Assembly (NCBI RefSeq): GCF_900156695.1
Contig: NZ_FTOM01000005.1
Span: forward strand, 124,001-188,000
DNA length: 64,000 nucleotides
Reading direction: 5' to 3'
From: Phaeovulum vinaykumarii
GTDB lineage: Bacteria; Pseudomonadota; Alphaproteobacteria; Rhodobacterales; Rhodobacteraceae
Position 1 is the first letter of the stretch, and each line of letters opens with the position of its first letter. The notes under the pieces are model-generated. The model did not search any database. It was given only the letters and a program-made list of their open reading frames with translations, and was not told where the DNA came from. Shown one piece after another: positions 57,129 through 64,000 of this stretch. A program made the translations under genes and the position numbers.

Positions 57129-57527
57129 GGTGCACCCCCAGATTGCCCCCTGATTAGCTTGGCCGGCCCCGCGCAGCAAGCAACGCCCACGCGACAGGGG
57201 CGTGAAATTCCGTTCCCTTGCACGGGCGGCGCGCGATTGCACCGCCAAAGGCGGCACGCGGGCGGGATAAGGGCGCGCGCGGAACCCGCGCCTTGAGGGG
57301 GGACGGGGAAACGCGCGGGGGGACGGGGGGGGGACGGGGGGGGACGCGGCCGAAACCGGGCCGCAGACCCGCCGCGATGGACAAGCGCGCCCCCGCGCGC
57401 TACCACGGCAGGGACGTTTCGCCGCACCAGGGCGGGGGCCCGTCTGCGCCGAAACCGCGCCGGCCCCGTTCCGTAGCACCCCCGCGAGCACCCCCGCGCG
57501 CGCGTCCCAACCCCCGGAGGTTTCCCG
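57129..57527. other. Divergent spacer between surE and eda with a G-rich tract
   Basis: No gene is seen. The plus strand has a dense run of G-tracts (about 57297-57345, five or more runs of four or more G) able to form a G-quadruplex. The rest is GC-rich and featureless; promoters of surE and eda could not be identified. Confidence 0.6.
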
Positions 57528-58184
57528 ATGTCCCCCCACCCAATGCCCCCCACCGAGCAAAGCGCCCGCCTGCGCGAGATGGCCGCGGCCGCGCCCGTGG
57601 TGCCGGTTCTGGTGATCGCGCCGGGGGTCGATGCGCGCGCGCTGGGGGCGGCGCTGGTTTCGGGCGGGCTGCCCATGCTCGAGGTGACGCTACGCACGCC
57701 CGCCGCACTTGAGGCCATTGCCGCCATGGCCGATCTGCCCGGCGCGATCCCCGGTGCGGGCACGCTGCTGACGCCCGCAGATGTGCGCGCCGCGCGTCAG
57801 GCGGGCGCGCGGTTCGGGGTCTCGCCGGGGGCCACGCCCGACCTTCTGGCCGCGGCCGAGGCCGAGGGCTTGCCGCTCCTGCCCGGCGCGGCCACCGCCT
57901 CCGAGGTCATGGCGCTGTTGGCGCGCGGGCATGATGCGATGAAGCTCTTTCCGGCCGCGGCGGCGGGCGGGACAGCGCTGCTGAAGTCGCTGGCGGGGCC
58001 ACTGCCGCAGGCGGGCTTTTGCCCCACCGGCGGGATCGGGCCCGAGAACGCGGCCGAATATCTGCGCCTGCCGAACGTGATGTGCGTGGGCGGAAGCTGG
58101 GTGGCCCCGCCCGATCTTCTGGCGCGCGGCGACTGGGCGGGGGTCGAGGCCCTGGCGCGCGCGGCCGCCGCCCTGCCGCGCTGA
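57528..58184 (+). CDS. eda: KDPG/KHG aldolase
   Basis: Cleaves 2-keto-3-deoxy-6-phosphogluconate to pyruvate and glyceraldehyde-3-phosphate, the last step of the Entner-Doudoroff pathway. The 218 residues show Glu52 and Arg56 in [19 protein letters not shown], and the Schiff-base Lys139 in DAMKLFPA, with the same spacing as the E. coli enzyme. GGAGG seven bases before the ATG supports the start. Edd is not adjacent. The zwf-pgl-pgi operon at 31-34 kb supplies the upper part of the same pathway. Confidence 0.93.
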   Translation: MSPHPMPPTEQSARLREMAAAAPVVPVLVIAPGVDARALGAALVSGGLPMLEVTLRTPAALEAIAAMADLPGAIPGAGTLLTPADVRAARQAGARFGVSPGATPDLLAAAEAEGLPLLPGAATASEVMALLARGHDAMKLFPAAAAGGTALLKSLAGPLPQAGFCPTGGIGPENAAEYLRLPNVMCVGGSWVAPPDLLARGDWAGVEALARAAAALPR

Positions 58185-58468
58185 GCCCCCTGCCGCGCAG
58201 TGCCCCACCCCGCCGCGCGGATCCGCACCGGGCGTGCACCCCACGTCCCCCCCCCGGCACCGGCCGTCCCCGCCGGCAGGGGGCAAGGGCGCGCGGGCAG
58301 ATCACCGCCAACCGGGATCGGCACACCGGCCCCGCCAGCGTGGGGCGCGGGCCCGGCGCCCCGCCCCCGAGGAGGTGCGGCCTTGCCCCCCCGTCGTCCG
58401 GGCGTGTCGGGGCGCGCGGTGTCGGGTGGGGTCGGGGAATTTGCGCTTTTCTTTTCCGGAGGCTTGCC

Positions 58469-58474
58469 TATAGT
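58469..58474 (+). promoter_or_regulatory. -10 element of the leu leader
   Basis: TATAGT lies 7 bases upstream of the leader-peptide ATG (58482), so transcription would start at or next to that ATG, a leaderless arrangement. A -35 is unclear; CTTTTC at 58446-58451 is 17 bases upstream. Confidence 0.45.
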
Positions 58475-58481
58475 CGCCGCC

Positions 58482-58583
58482 ATGACCCGGACCCTGCATA
58501 TTCCCGCGACCCTCGGCGCCCGCTGCGCCGGGTCGGCGCATGTGCTCAACCTCCGCGGTCTGCTGCTGCTTAGCTGCCTCTGA
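58482..58583 (+). CDS. leuL: Leucine-rich leader peptide of leuA
   Basis: A 33-residue peptide with nine leucines, four of them consecutive, ending in [11 protein letters not shown]. Its stop codon lies within the left arm of a perfect 11-bp hairpin (58577-58612). It sits 114 bases upstream of leuA. This is the standard layout for ribosome-mediated attenuation: with little charged tRNA-Leu the ribosome stalls on the Leu run and changes downstream RNA pairing. The start codon appears leaderless because a TATAGT element lies only 7 bases before it. The GGAGG at 58457-58461 is too far upstream to serve as ribosome site. Confidence 0.82.
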   Translation: MTRTLHIPATLGARCAGSAHVLNLRGLLLLSCL

Positions 58584-58612
58584 GCGTGCCCTTGGGCGCG
58601 AACGCTCAGAGG
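58577..58612 (+). promoter_or_regulatory. Attenuator hairpin of the leu leader
   Basis: CCTCTGAGCGT (58577-58587) pairs perfectly with ACGCTCAGAGG (58602-58612) across a 14-base loop. The left arm contains the leader stop codon. No long U-tract follows directly, so it may be the antiterminator/protector arm or a U-poor terminator. Confidence 0.65.
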
Positions 58613-58697
58613 TGACCAGCGCGCCCTTCCCCACCCAAGATCATTCACGGCGCGCATCCCCGCGCCATCCAAGGGCCGCGACCGGCAAGGAACACCC

Positions 58698-60257
58698 ATG
58701 ACCGACGAGAACCGCGTATTCATCTTCGACACCACCCTGCGCGACGGCGAGCAATCACCCGGCGCGACCATGACCCATACCGAGAAGCTGGAGATCGCCG
58801 CCCTTCTCGACGAGATGGGCGTGGACATCATCGAGGCGGGCTTCCCCATCGCCTCGGAAGGCGATTTCGAGGCCGTCAGCGACATCGCCCGGCAGACGAA
58901 GAACGCCGTGATCTGCGGCCTGGCGCGCGCCAATTTCAAGGATATCGACCGCTGCTGGGAGGCGGTGCGCCATGCCGTGCGGCCGCGCATCCACACCTTC
59001 ATCGGCACCTCGCCGCTGCATCGCGGGATCACCAATCTCGATCAGGACCAGATGGTCGAGCGCATCCACGAGACCGTCAGCCACGCCCGCAACCTGTGCG
59101 ACAACGTGCAATGGTCGCCCATGGATGCCATCCGCACCGAGCGTGACTATCTGGCCCGCGTGGTCGAGGTGGCGATCAAGGCCGGCGCCACCACGATCAA
59201 CATCCCCGACACGGTGGGCTACACCCTGCCCAGCGAAAGCGCCGAGATCATCCGCGAGCTGATCGAGCGCGTCCCCGGCGCCGACGAGGTGATCTTTGCC
59301 ACCCATTGTCACAACGACCTCGGCATGGCCACGGCCAACGCGCTGGCGGCCGTGTCGGCGGGCGCGCGCCAGATCGAATGCACGATCAACGGCCTGGGCG
59401 AACGCGCCGGCAACACCGCGCTTGAGGAAGTGGTGATGGCGCTCAAGGTGCGGCGCGACCTGATGCCCTATCAGACCGGGATCGACACGACCAAGATCAT
59501 GAACCTGTCGCGGCGCGTGGCGCAGGTCTCGGGCTTCCCGGTGCAGTTCAACAAGGCCATCGTCGGCAAGAACGCCTTCCTGCACGAATCGGGCATCCAC
59601 CAGGATGGCGTGCTGAAGAACGTCGAGACCTTCGAGATCATGAAGCCCGCCGATATCGGGATCACCGAGACCAATATCGCCATGGGCAAGCATTCGGGGC
59701 GTGCGGCGCTGCGCAGCAAGCTGGCCGATCTGGGCTTCGATCTGGCCGACAACCAGCTCAATGACGTGTTCGTGCGCTTCAAGGCGCTGGCCGACCGCAA
59801 GAAGGAAATCTACGACGACGACCTGATCGCGCTGATGTCCGACAGCGCCGCCAATACCGACAGCGACTACATTCAGGTGAAATGGCTGCGCGTGATCTGC
59901 GGCTCGGACGGGCAGGAAGCCGAGCTGAAGCTGCTTGTCGACGGGATCGAGAAATCGGCCAGCATGACGGGTGACGGGCCGGTGGATGCCTGCTTCAAGG
60001 CGGTGAAGGCGATCTATCCGACGCAGGCGCATCTGAAGCTCTATCAGGTCCATGCCGTGACCGAAGGCACCGACGCCCAGGCCACCGTCTCGGTGCGCCT
60101 CGAGGAAGAGGGGCGTATCGTCACCGGCTCGGCGGCCGATACCGACACCATCCTGGCCAGCGTGAAGGCCTATGTCGGCGCGCTCAACCGGCTGCGGGTG
60201 CGCAGCCAGAAGACCGCCCCCGACGCGGATGTGAAGTCGATCAGCTACAAGCTCTGA
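58698..60257 (+). CDS. leuA: 2-isopropylmalate synthase
   Basis: First committed enzyme of leucine synthesis (acetyl-CoA plus 2-ketoisovalerate). The 519 residues contain the catalytic start TTLRDGEQSPGATMT, HCHNDLGMATANALAAVSAG for metal and substrate, EVVMALKVR, and the C-terminal LeuA allosteric domain (about 390-510) with VQATVSVRLEEEG-like strands for leucine feedback. Length is typical of the long bacterial form. AAGGAA seven bases before the ATG is the ribosome site. It is preceded by a leucine leader peptide and followed by a terminator. Confidence 0.96.
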   Translation: MTDENRVFIFDTTLRDGEQSPGATMTHTEKLEIAALLDEMGVDIIEAGFPIASEGDFEAVSDIARQTKNAVICGLARANFKDIDRCWEAVRHAVRPRIHTFIGTSPLHRGITNLDQDQMVERIHETVSHARNLCDNVQWSPMDAIRTERDYLARVVEVAIKAGATTINIPDTVGYTLPSESAEIIRELIERVPGADEVIFATHCHNDLGMATANALAAVSAGARQIECTINGLGERAGNTALEEVVMALKVRRDLMPYQTGIDTTKIMNLSRRVAQVSGFPVQFNKAIVGKNAFLHESGIHQDGVLKNVETFEIMKPADIGITETNIAMGKHSGRAALRSKLADLGFDLADNQLNDVFVRFKALADRKKEIYDDDLIALMSDSAANTDSDYIQVKWLRVICGSDGQEAELKLLVDGIEKSASMTGDGPVDACFKAVKAIYPTQAHLKLYQVHAVTEGTDAQATVSVRLEEEGRIVTGSAADTDTILASVKAYVGALNRLRVRSQKTAPDADVKSISYKL

Positions 60258-60281
60258 GCCCCACACCGCGCCATGCCCCGG

Positions 60282-60321
60282 AACGCGCCTTCCCACCCTG
60301 GGGGGGGGCGCGTTTCTTCTT
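60282..60321 (+). terminator. leuA terminator
   Basis: AACGCGCC (60282-60289) pairs with GGCGCGTT (60307-60314), extended by internal G/C pairs, and is followed by TCTTCTTTG, 25 bases past the leuA stop. Confidence 0.8.
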
Positions 60322-60467
60322 TGTGGGGGCGGCGGCGCGCGGTTCCCGGAAACGCGCCCCTGCCCTTTCCGCACCACCCCGCACCCGTGCCCACCCGAAC
60401 ACGCGCGCTGATGACGACACGACCGGCAGGCCGCGCGCCCCTTCCCGTCCCCTACCCGCGCGGGAGG

Positions 60468-60541
60468 GGTGCGGACATCGGGCGGGACGCGGACACCGGG
60501 CGGGGTGCGGATAGGGGGCGGGGTGCGGATAGGGGGGCGGG
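60468..60541. repeat. 17-18 bp tandem repeats between leuA and the PucC-like gene
   Basis: Four units of the form GGGTGCGGAYAxxGGGCGG, beginning near 60469, 60486, 60503 and 60521; the last two differ by one G. They occupy most of the otherwise gene-free gap 60258-60604. Confidence 0.8.
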
Positions 60542-60552
60542 GCGCGCGCATG

Positions 60553-60579
60553 AAAAGACGCGCCCCCGAAGGGACGCGT
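60553..60579 (-). terminator. Terminator of the PucC-like gene
   Basis: On the minus strand ACGCGTCCC-TTCG-GGGGCGCGT forms a stable tetraloop stem followed by CTTTTCATG, 26 bases past the stop. Confidence 0.82.
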
Positions 60580-60604
60580 TGCAAGGAATGTCCTGGCGGA
60601 GGGG

Positions 60605-61999
60605 TCAGACGCGCTCGGCGGCCAGCGTCTTGTTGCGCACGAGCGGCGCCATCACCAGAAGCCCCGCGATCAGGAAGGCCACCTCGATCACATAGGCGGC
60701 CAGATAGGGCGTCGCCTCGCCGTAGATATGGCCCTCGGGCAGGCTCAGGATCACGTCGCGCACGATGCCGCCCGCGGCCACCGCGACCCCGGCCGAGGTC
60801 GCCTGCACCGCCCCCCAGGCCCCCAGCGCCAGCCCGACCTGTTCGCGCGGGGCCAGGCGCATGGTCGCGGTCAGCGTGCCGTGGCCGAAGAGACCACCGC
60901 CAAAGCCCACGATCAGCGTGCCCAGAAGGAACAGCGGCGTCATCCCCAGAGGCGCGGCCGCGATCACCGCGGCAAAGCCCGGCACCCCGAAGGCCGCCCC
61001 CCAGGCCGCCATGCGCAGCGGGTCATAGCCGCGGCTCAGCACCCGGCTGGCCCAGGCAAAGCCGACCAGCCCGCCACCGGCGAAGATGGCCGTCAGCTTG
61101 GTGGTTGCGGACACGGTCATGCCCAGCACCTGCCCGCCATAGGGTTCCAGCAGCACATCGGCCATGCCAAAGCCCATCGTGCCCAGCCCGATCACGATCA
61201 GCCCGCGCAAGGCATAGGGCCGGCGGATGAACTCGCGCCAGCAGTCGGAAAACTCGGGCGTGTCGTCGCGCTTGACGGTGCGCGAGCGGTCCCGCGCCTC
61301 CTGTTTCCACAGCGCGATCACGTTCAGCACCAGCGTCGCCACGGCGGCACCCTGGATCACCTTGATCAGCTGCGCCGGGTAATAGGGGTCGAGCAGCCAG
61401 CCGAACAGAAGCGCCGAGATGATCATGCCCACCAGCATCATCACATACATCAGCCCCACGACCTTGGGCTGATCCTCGCGCGGGGCCAGATCGGTGGCCA
61501 GCGCGAGCCCCACGGTCTGGATCGTGTGCACCCCCGCCCCCACCAGCAGGAAGGCAATGCCGGCGCTGGCCTGCCCGATCCATTCCGGCGTGCCCTCGGC
61601 GTAATCCTTGCCCGACAGCACCAGAAGCGCAAAGGGCATGATGGCAAAGCCGCCCCATTGCAGCAGCGTGCCCTTCCAGATGTAGGGCACCCGTCGCCAT
61701 CCCAGCGCCGAGACATGGGTGTCGGACTTGAACCCGATCAGCGCGCGGAAGGGCGCAAACAGGAGCGGCAGCGAGATCATGATCGCCACCAGCGAGGCCG
61801 GCACGTCGAGTTCGACGATCATCACCCGGTTGAGCGTGCCGACCAGCAGCACGAGCGCCATGCCGACCGACACCTGGAACAGCGACAGACGCAGCAGGCG
61901 GCTGAGCGGCAGATCCTCGGACGCGGCATCGGCAAAGGGCAGGAAACGCGGCCCGATCGAGATCAGGGCGTGGCTGGCCATGTTGCGCAGGCGAGACAT
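60605..61999 (-). CDS. PucC/LhaA-family antenna assembly transporter
   Basis: Twelve-helix MFS protein of the bacteriochlorophyll delivery (BCD) family, 464 residues. The N-terminus PFADAASEDLPLSRLLRLSL and the segment LNRVMIVELDVPASLV are characteristic of PucC and LhaA, which help assemble light-harvesting complexes in purple bacteria; FRALIGFKSDTH marks the helix 2-3 loop. Near the C-terminus are GFGGGLFGHGTLTATMRLAP and AWGAVQATSAGVAVAAGG. Length suits PucC better, but no pucBA or photosynthesis genes are adjacent, so it may be a dispersed paralogue. GGAAG precedes the ATG at 61997-61999. Confidence 0.85.
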   Translation of the reverse strand: MSRLRNMASHALISIGPRFLPFADAASEDLPLSRLLRLSLFQVSVGMALVLLVGTLNRVMIVELDVPASLVAIMISLPLLFAPFRALIGFKSDTHVSALGWRRVPYIWKGTLLQWGGFAIMPFALLVLSGKDYAEGTPEWIGQASAGIAFLLVGAGVHTIQTVGLALATDLAPREDQPKVVGLMYVMMLVGMIISALLFGWLLDPYYPAQLIKVIQGAAVATLVLNVIALWKQEARDRSRTVKRDDTPEFSDCWREFIRRPYALRGLIVIGLGTMGFGMADVLLEPYGGQVLGMTVSATTKLTAIFAGGGLVGFAWASRVLSRGYDPLRMAAWGAAFGVPGFAAVIAAAPLGMTPLFLLGTLIVGFGGGLFGHGTLTATMRLAPREQVGLALGAWGAVQATSAGVAVAAGGIVRDVILSLPEGHIYGEATPYLAAYVIEVAFLIAGLLVMAPLVRNKTLAAERV

Positions 62000-62293
62000 G
62001 AGTTCTTCCCGTTCTGCGCGCCCGACCAGCCCCCCGTGACCGGCGGCGCGCAACTTTCCTGTCGGGACCGGACCCCGTTGCGGGGCGGCACGCGGGCCGA
62101 AGGGTCCGGAGCGTGAGACCAAGCCCAAGTTGCATGCGCTCCCCCGGAAGGCAAGCGCCGTGATGTCCCGCCCCCGCGCCATGCGTCGCATCTCGCGCAA
62201 ACGGGCCGCGCAAACGGCCCCAAAATTGCGCAACGCGCGCCCCGATCCGCCCGCGCGCGCGCTTTGCCGGGGTCAGGCGGGATCAGGAGAAGA
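62000..62293. other. Spacer upstream of the PucC-like gene
   Basis: No puc-type antenna peptide gene, no TGT-N12-ACA (PpsR/CrtJ) site and no FNR-like box was seen in this region. Confidence 0.5.
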
Positions 62294-62815
62294 TCACTCG
62301 ACGGTCTCGATGCGCACGGGCAGGCCGCCTTCGCGGCGCAAGGGCGCGATCGGGCCGTCAAAGGCCCCCAGCCGCACCAGCCCCGCAGAACTCGAGAACG
62401 GCTTGAGAAAGATCGCCAGGTTCCCCCAGGGGGCATAGAGCGTGATATCGCCGGTCTCGGGCTTGTAGGCCCGCGGCGCGCCGCTCGTGTCCAGCTTGCG
62501 CGGAAGATCGGCGATCTTCTCGATCCCGTGATAATCGTTCAGCGTCAGATCGAGCGGCAGCAGGGCTGCGAAATCCCGCCCTGCGGGGGTGTCGTCCAGC
62601 GTGGCCGACAGCGTGGTGTCGGCAACGATCACGCGGATCCGGGTCATGGTCTTGTCCTTTCCTGCACCTGATCGGGCGTCTTGCGCCCCCGCGGGCGAAG
62701 CCCGCAACAGGGTCAACGCGGGCGAAGCCCGCAAAAGCGACAACACGGGCGAAGCCCGCAACAAGGCCCCCGCGGGTGCGGCCAGCGCAATTCTCAAGAT
62801 CTTGCGGCGGTCCAT
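62294..62815 (-). CDS. Cyclophilin-like fold protein with a repeat-expanded leader
   Basis: The C-terminal about 115 residues (from MTRIRVIVADTTLSATL) match the small cyclophilin-like domain (PF18050 type), with a FAALLPLDLTLNDYHG core and DITLYAPWGNLAIFLKPF; biological role unknown. The upstream 56 codons encode a signal-peptide-like leader (MDRRKILRIALAAPAGALL) expanded by three 9-residue repeats, LLRASPxLS/T, coming from the 27-bp palindromic DNA repeat. Two starts are credible: 62815 with GGAAGG five bases before, and 62647 with AAAGGA before it. The long form would be exported, the short form cytoplasmic. Confidence 0.72.
   Translation of the reverse strand: MDRRKILRIALAAPAGALLRASPVLSLLRASPALTLLRASPAGAQDARSGAGKDKTMTRIRVIVADTTLSATLDDTPAGRDFAALLPLDLTLNDYHGIEKIADLPRKLDTSGAPRAYKPETGDITLYAPWGNLAIFLKPFSSSAGLVRLGAFDGPIAPLRREGGLPVRIETVE
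62691..62771. repeat. 27-bp direct repeats with palindromic core
   Basis: Units at 62691, 62718 and 62745, each starting GCGGGCGAAGCCCGC (third A for G), a 6-bp inverted repeat with a three-base centre, plus a 12-base variable tail. They lie in frame inside the leader of the cyclophilin-like gene. Confidence 0.9.
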
Positions 62816-62940
62816 GGCGCCTTCCTTTCCATCATGAGACGCGCGAGGGGGGCATCAAGAGAGCGCGCACCCGGAACAGCAGGGGCGATCCCGCGCGCCC
62901 CGCCCCCAAGCCCCTGTCGCCCCCCTTTCGCGCAGCCCGC

Positions 62941-63789
62941 TCAGGCCCGCGTCATGTCGATGACATAGCGGTAGCGGGCCTCCTTGTTCACCACCTTCTC
63001 GCAGGCCGCGCTGATCTGATCCGGCGTGATCAGCTCATAGGTCGCGGCGATACCGTGATGGGCGGCAAAGTCGATCACCGCCCGGCTCTCGGCAATGCCG
63101 CCGATCATCGAACCCGCCAGGCTCTGGCGGCCAAAGCCCATCAGCATGCCCTGCGCCCCCTCGATCGGGAACAGCGCGCCCACATTGACCAGCGTCTTGT
63201 CGAGCTTGAGCAGGTTCAGGAAAAGCTGCATCGGACAGGCCACCGGCACCGTCGACACCATCAGATCAAAGCTGGCGCGGTTGCGGGCCATGGCCGCCTC
63301 GTCCGACCACAGATAGGCCTCGGCGGTGCCAAAGGCCCCGGCATCGGCGATCTTGCCCTCGGAGGTGGTGAAGACCACGACCTCGGCGCCCTTGGCCGCG
63401 GCCAGCTTGACCGCCATGTGGCCCAGCCCCCCCATGCCGATCACGCCGAAACGTTCGCCCGGCTTCAGATCCCGGTGGTTGATCGGCGAGAAGGTGGTGA
63501 TGCCCGCGCACAGAAGCGGCGCGAAACCGGGCAGATCCACCCCCGGCGGAATGCGCAGGGCGAAGTCCTCCTTGACGACGATCCGCTTGGAATAGCCGCC
63601 ATAGGTCACACCACCCGACACCTTGTCGGGGGAATTATAGGTGAAGGTGGTGCCGTTGAGACAATTCTGTTCGCGGTCGGCCAGGCAGTTCTCGCATTCC
63701 CCGCAGCTGTCGACCATGCAGCCGACGCCGGCATGATCGCCCTCGCGGAACGTGACCACCTCGGCGCCCACGCCGACGACGCGGCCCAC
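62941..63789 (-). pseudogene. N-terminally truncated zinc-dependent alcohol dehydrogenase (YahK/CAD type)
   Basis: The 282 visible residues cover the C-terminal four fifths of a cinnamyl-alcohol-dehydrogenase-like enzyme. The structural zinc set CGECENCLADREQNC, LLCAGITTFSPI, the Rossmann motif GVIGMGGLGHMAVKLA and the C-terminus VNKEARYRYVIDM are intact. The first about 67 residues of the family (about 349), including the catalytic-zinc cysteine and the GHE motif, are missing: homology stops at VGRVVGVG near 63786 and the sequence beyond belongs to a cupin gene on the other strand. The GTG at 63787-63789 is only the first available start. Probably inactive, or a junction artefact. Confidence 0.65.
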
Positions 63790-63797
63790 GCAGCCAT

Positions 63798-64000
63798 GTG
63801 ACCTTCGAACCCGGCGCGCGCACGGCCTGGCACACCCACCCGGCCGGCCAGACCATCATCATCACCTTCGGGCGCGGCCGCGTGCAGCGCGAGGGCGGCC
63901 CGGTCGAGGAAGTGACCGCCGGCGACGTGGTCTGGTTCCCGGCCGGCGAGAAACATTGGCACGGCGCGTCGGGCGACACCGCGATGAGCCATATCGCCAT
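63798..64000 (+). CDS. Cupin-domain protein, truncated at both ends in the window
   Basis: The plus-strand frame from GTG 63798 reads [19 protein letters not shown], then [15 protein letters not shown] and further to the right edge. Both cupin motifs are visible: metal ligands in WHTH and in the KHWH segment. It resembles the small cupins of the (R)-mandelonitrile-lyase-like / carboxymuconolactone-associated group. Family members have about 30-40 further residues before VTFEPGA; these are not found here, because the preceding bases belong to the alcohol dehydrogenase fragment. It continues past 64000. Confidence 0.65.
   Translation, partial: MTFEPGARTAWHTHPAGQTIIITFGRGRVQREGGPVEEVTAGDVVWFPAGEKHWHGASGDTAMSHIA

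Overview
This 64 kb window is GC-rich chromosomal DNA from an alphaproteobacterium, most likely a member of the Rhodobacteraceae. Evidence: a CckA hybrid kinase, a TTAA-N7-TTAA CtrA-type box, a split cobalamin methionine-synthase module, a SqrR-type persulfide sensor, three Hint-domain genes of the kind common in this family, and a PucC/LhaA-type bacteriochlorophyll-antenna transporter that suggests a (present or ancestral) aerobic anoxygenic or purple phototroph. I see no rRNA, tRNA, IS element, prophage or CRISPR array. Most genes are housekeeping and many are translationally coupled through ATGA or TGATG overlaps.

Layout. 0-4 kb: yajC-secD-secF (minus; secF cut by the left edge), then mtnA (plus). 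4-8 kb: a DUF779 gene, an AldB/AcoD-type aldehyde dehydrogenase and an AcoR-like regulator without an AAA+ domain, with a palindromic candidate operator between them. 8-10 kb: ppx/gppA-like and rlmE. 10-12.6 kb: a plus-strand one-carbon operon (small PF13769-type protein, MetF-like reductase, methyl-THF:cobalamin methyltransferase). 12.8-19 kb: class II amidotransferase, alaS plus a DUF1330 gene, glycerate 2-kinase. 19.4-24.3 kb: a SqrR/BigR-like repressor facing a two-gene RND efflux operon whose upstream region has an ATTC-N8-GAAT site. 24.5-30.5 kb: serS, a small conserved hypothetical, an HNH nuclease, a candidate structured RNA with its own promoter and terminator, a 38-residue small protein, an esterase/AlkA-like pair, an MFS transporter. 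30.6-36.4 kb: zwf-pgl-pgi, then an rRNA methyltransferase coupled to a PIN protein. 36.7-41.3 kb: cckA, an RsmB-like m5C methyltransferase, a MobA-like nucleotidyltransferase.

41.3-49.6 kb is the most accessory-looking region: three minus-strand genes that share a C-terminal Hint (hedgehog/intein-like) domain. Two also carry long RTX calcium-binding arrays, and the largest (1554 residues) repeats one composite module three times. 50.7-60.3 kb: ilvD, bioY, an SDR, surE-pcm-NlpD-like, eda, and leuA behind a leucine-rich leader peptide that looks leaderless. 60.6-64 kb: PucC/LhaA-like protein, a cyclophilin-like protein, and a truncated alcohol dehydrogenase abutting a 5'-truncated cupin gene at the right edge.

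The intergenic DNA is unusually repetitive. There are five or more short tandem arrays (15-18 bp units), a pentanucleotide array, a 27-bp in-frame palindromic repeat, and four dispersed copies of a GC-rich palindrome centred on CCTCGATGG or its complement. All functional statements are inferred from reading the sequence; nothing was searched or computed.
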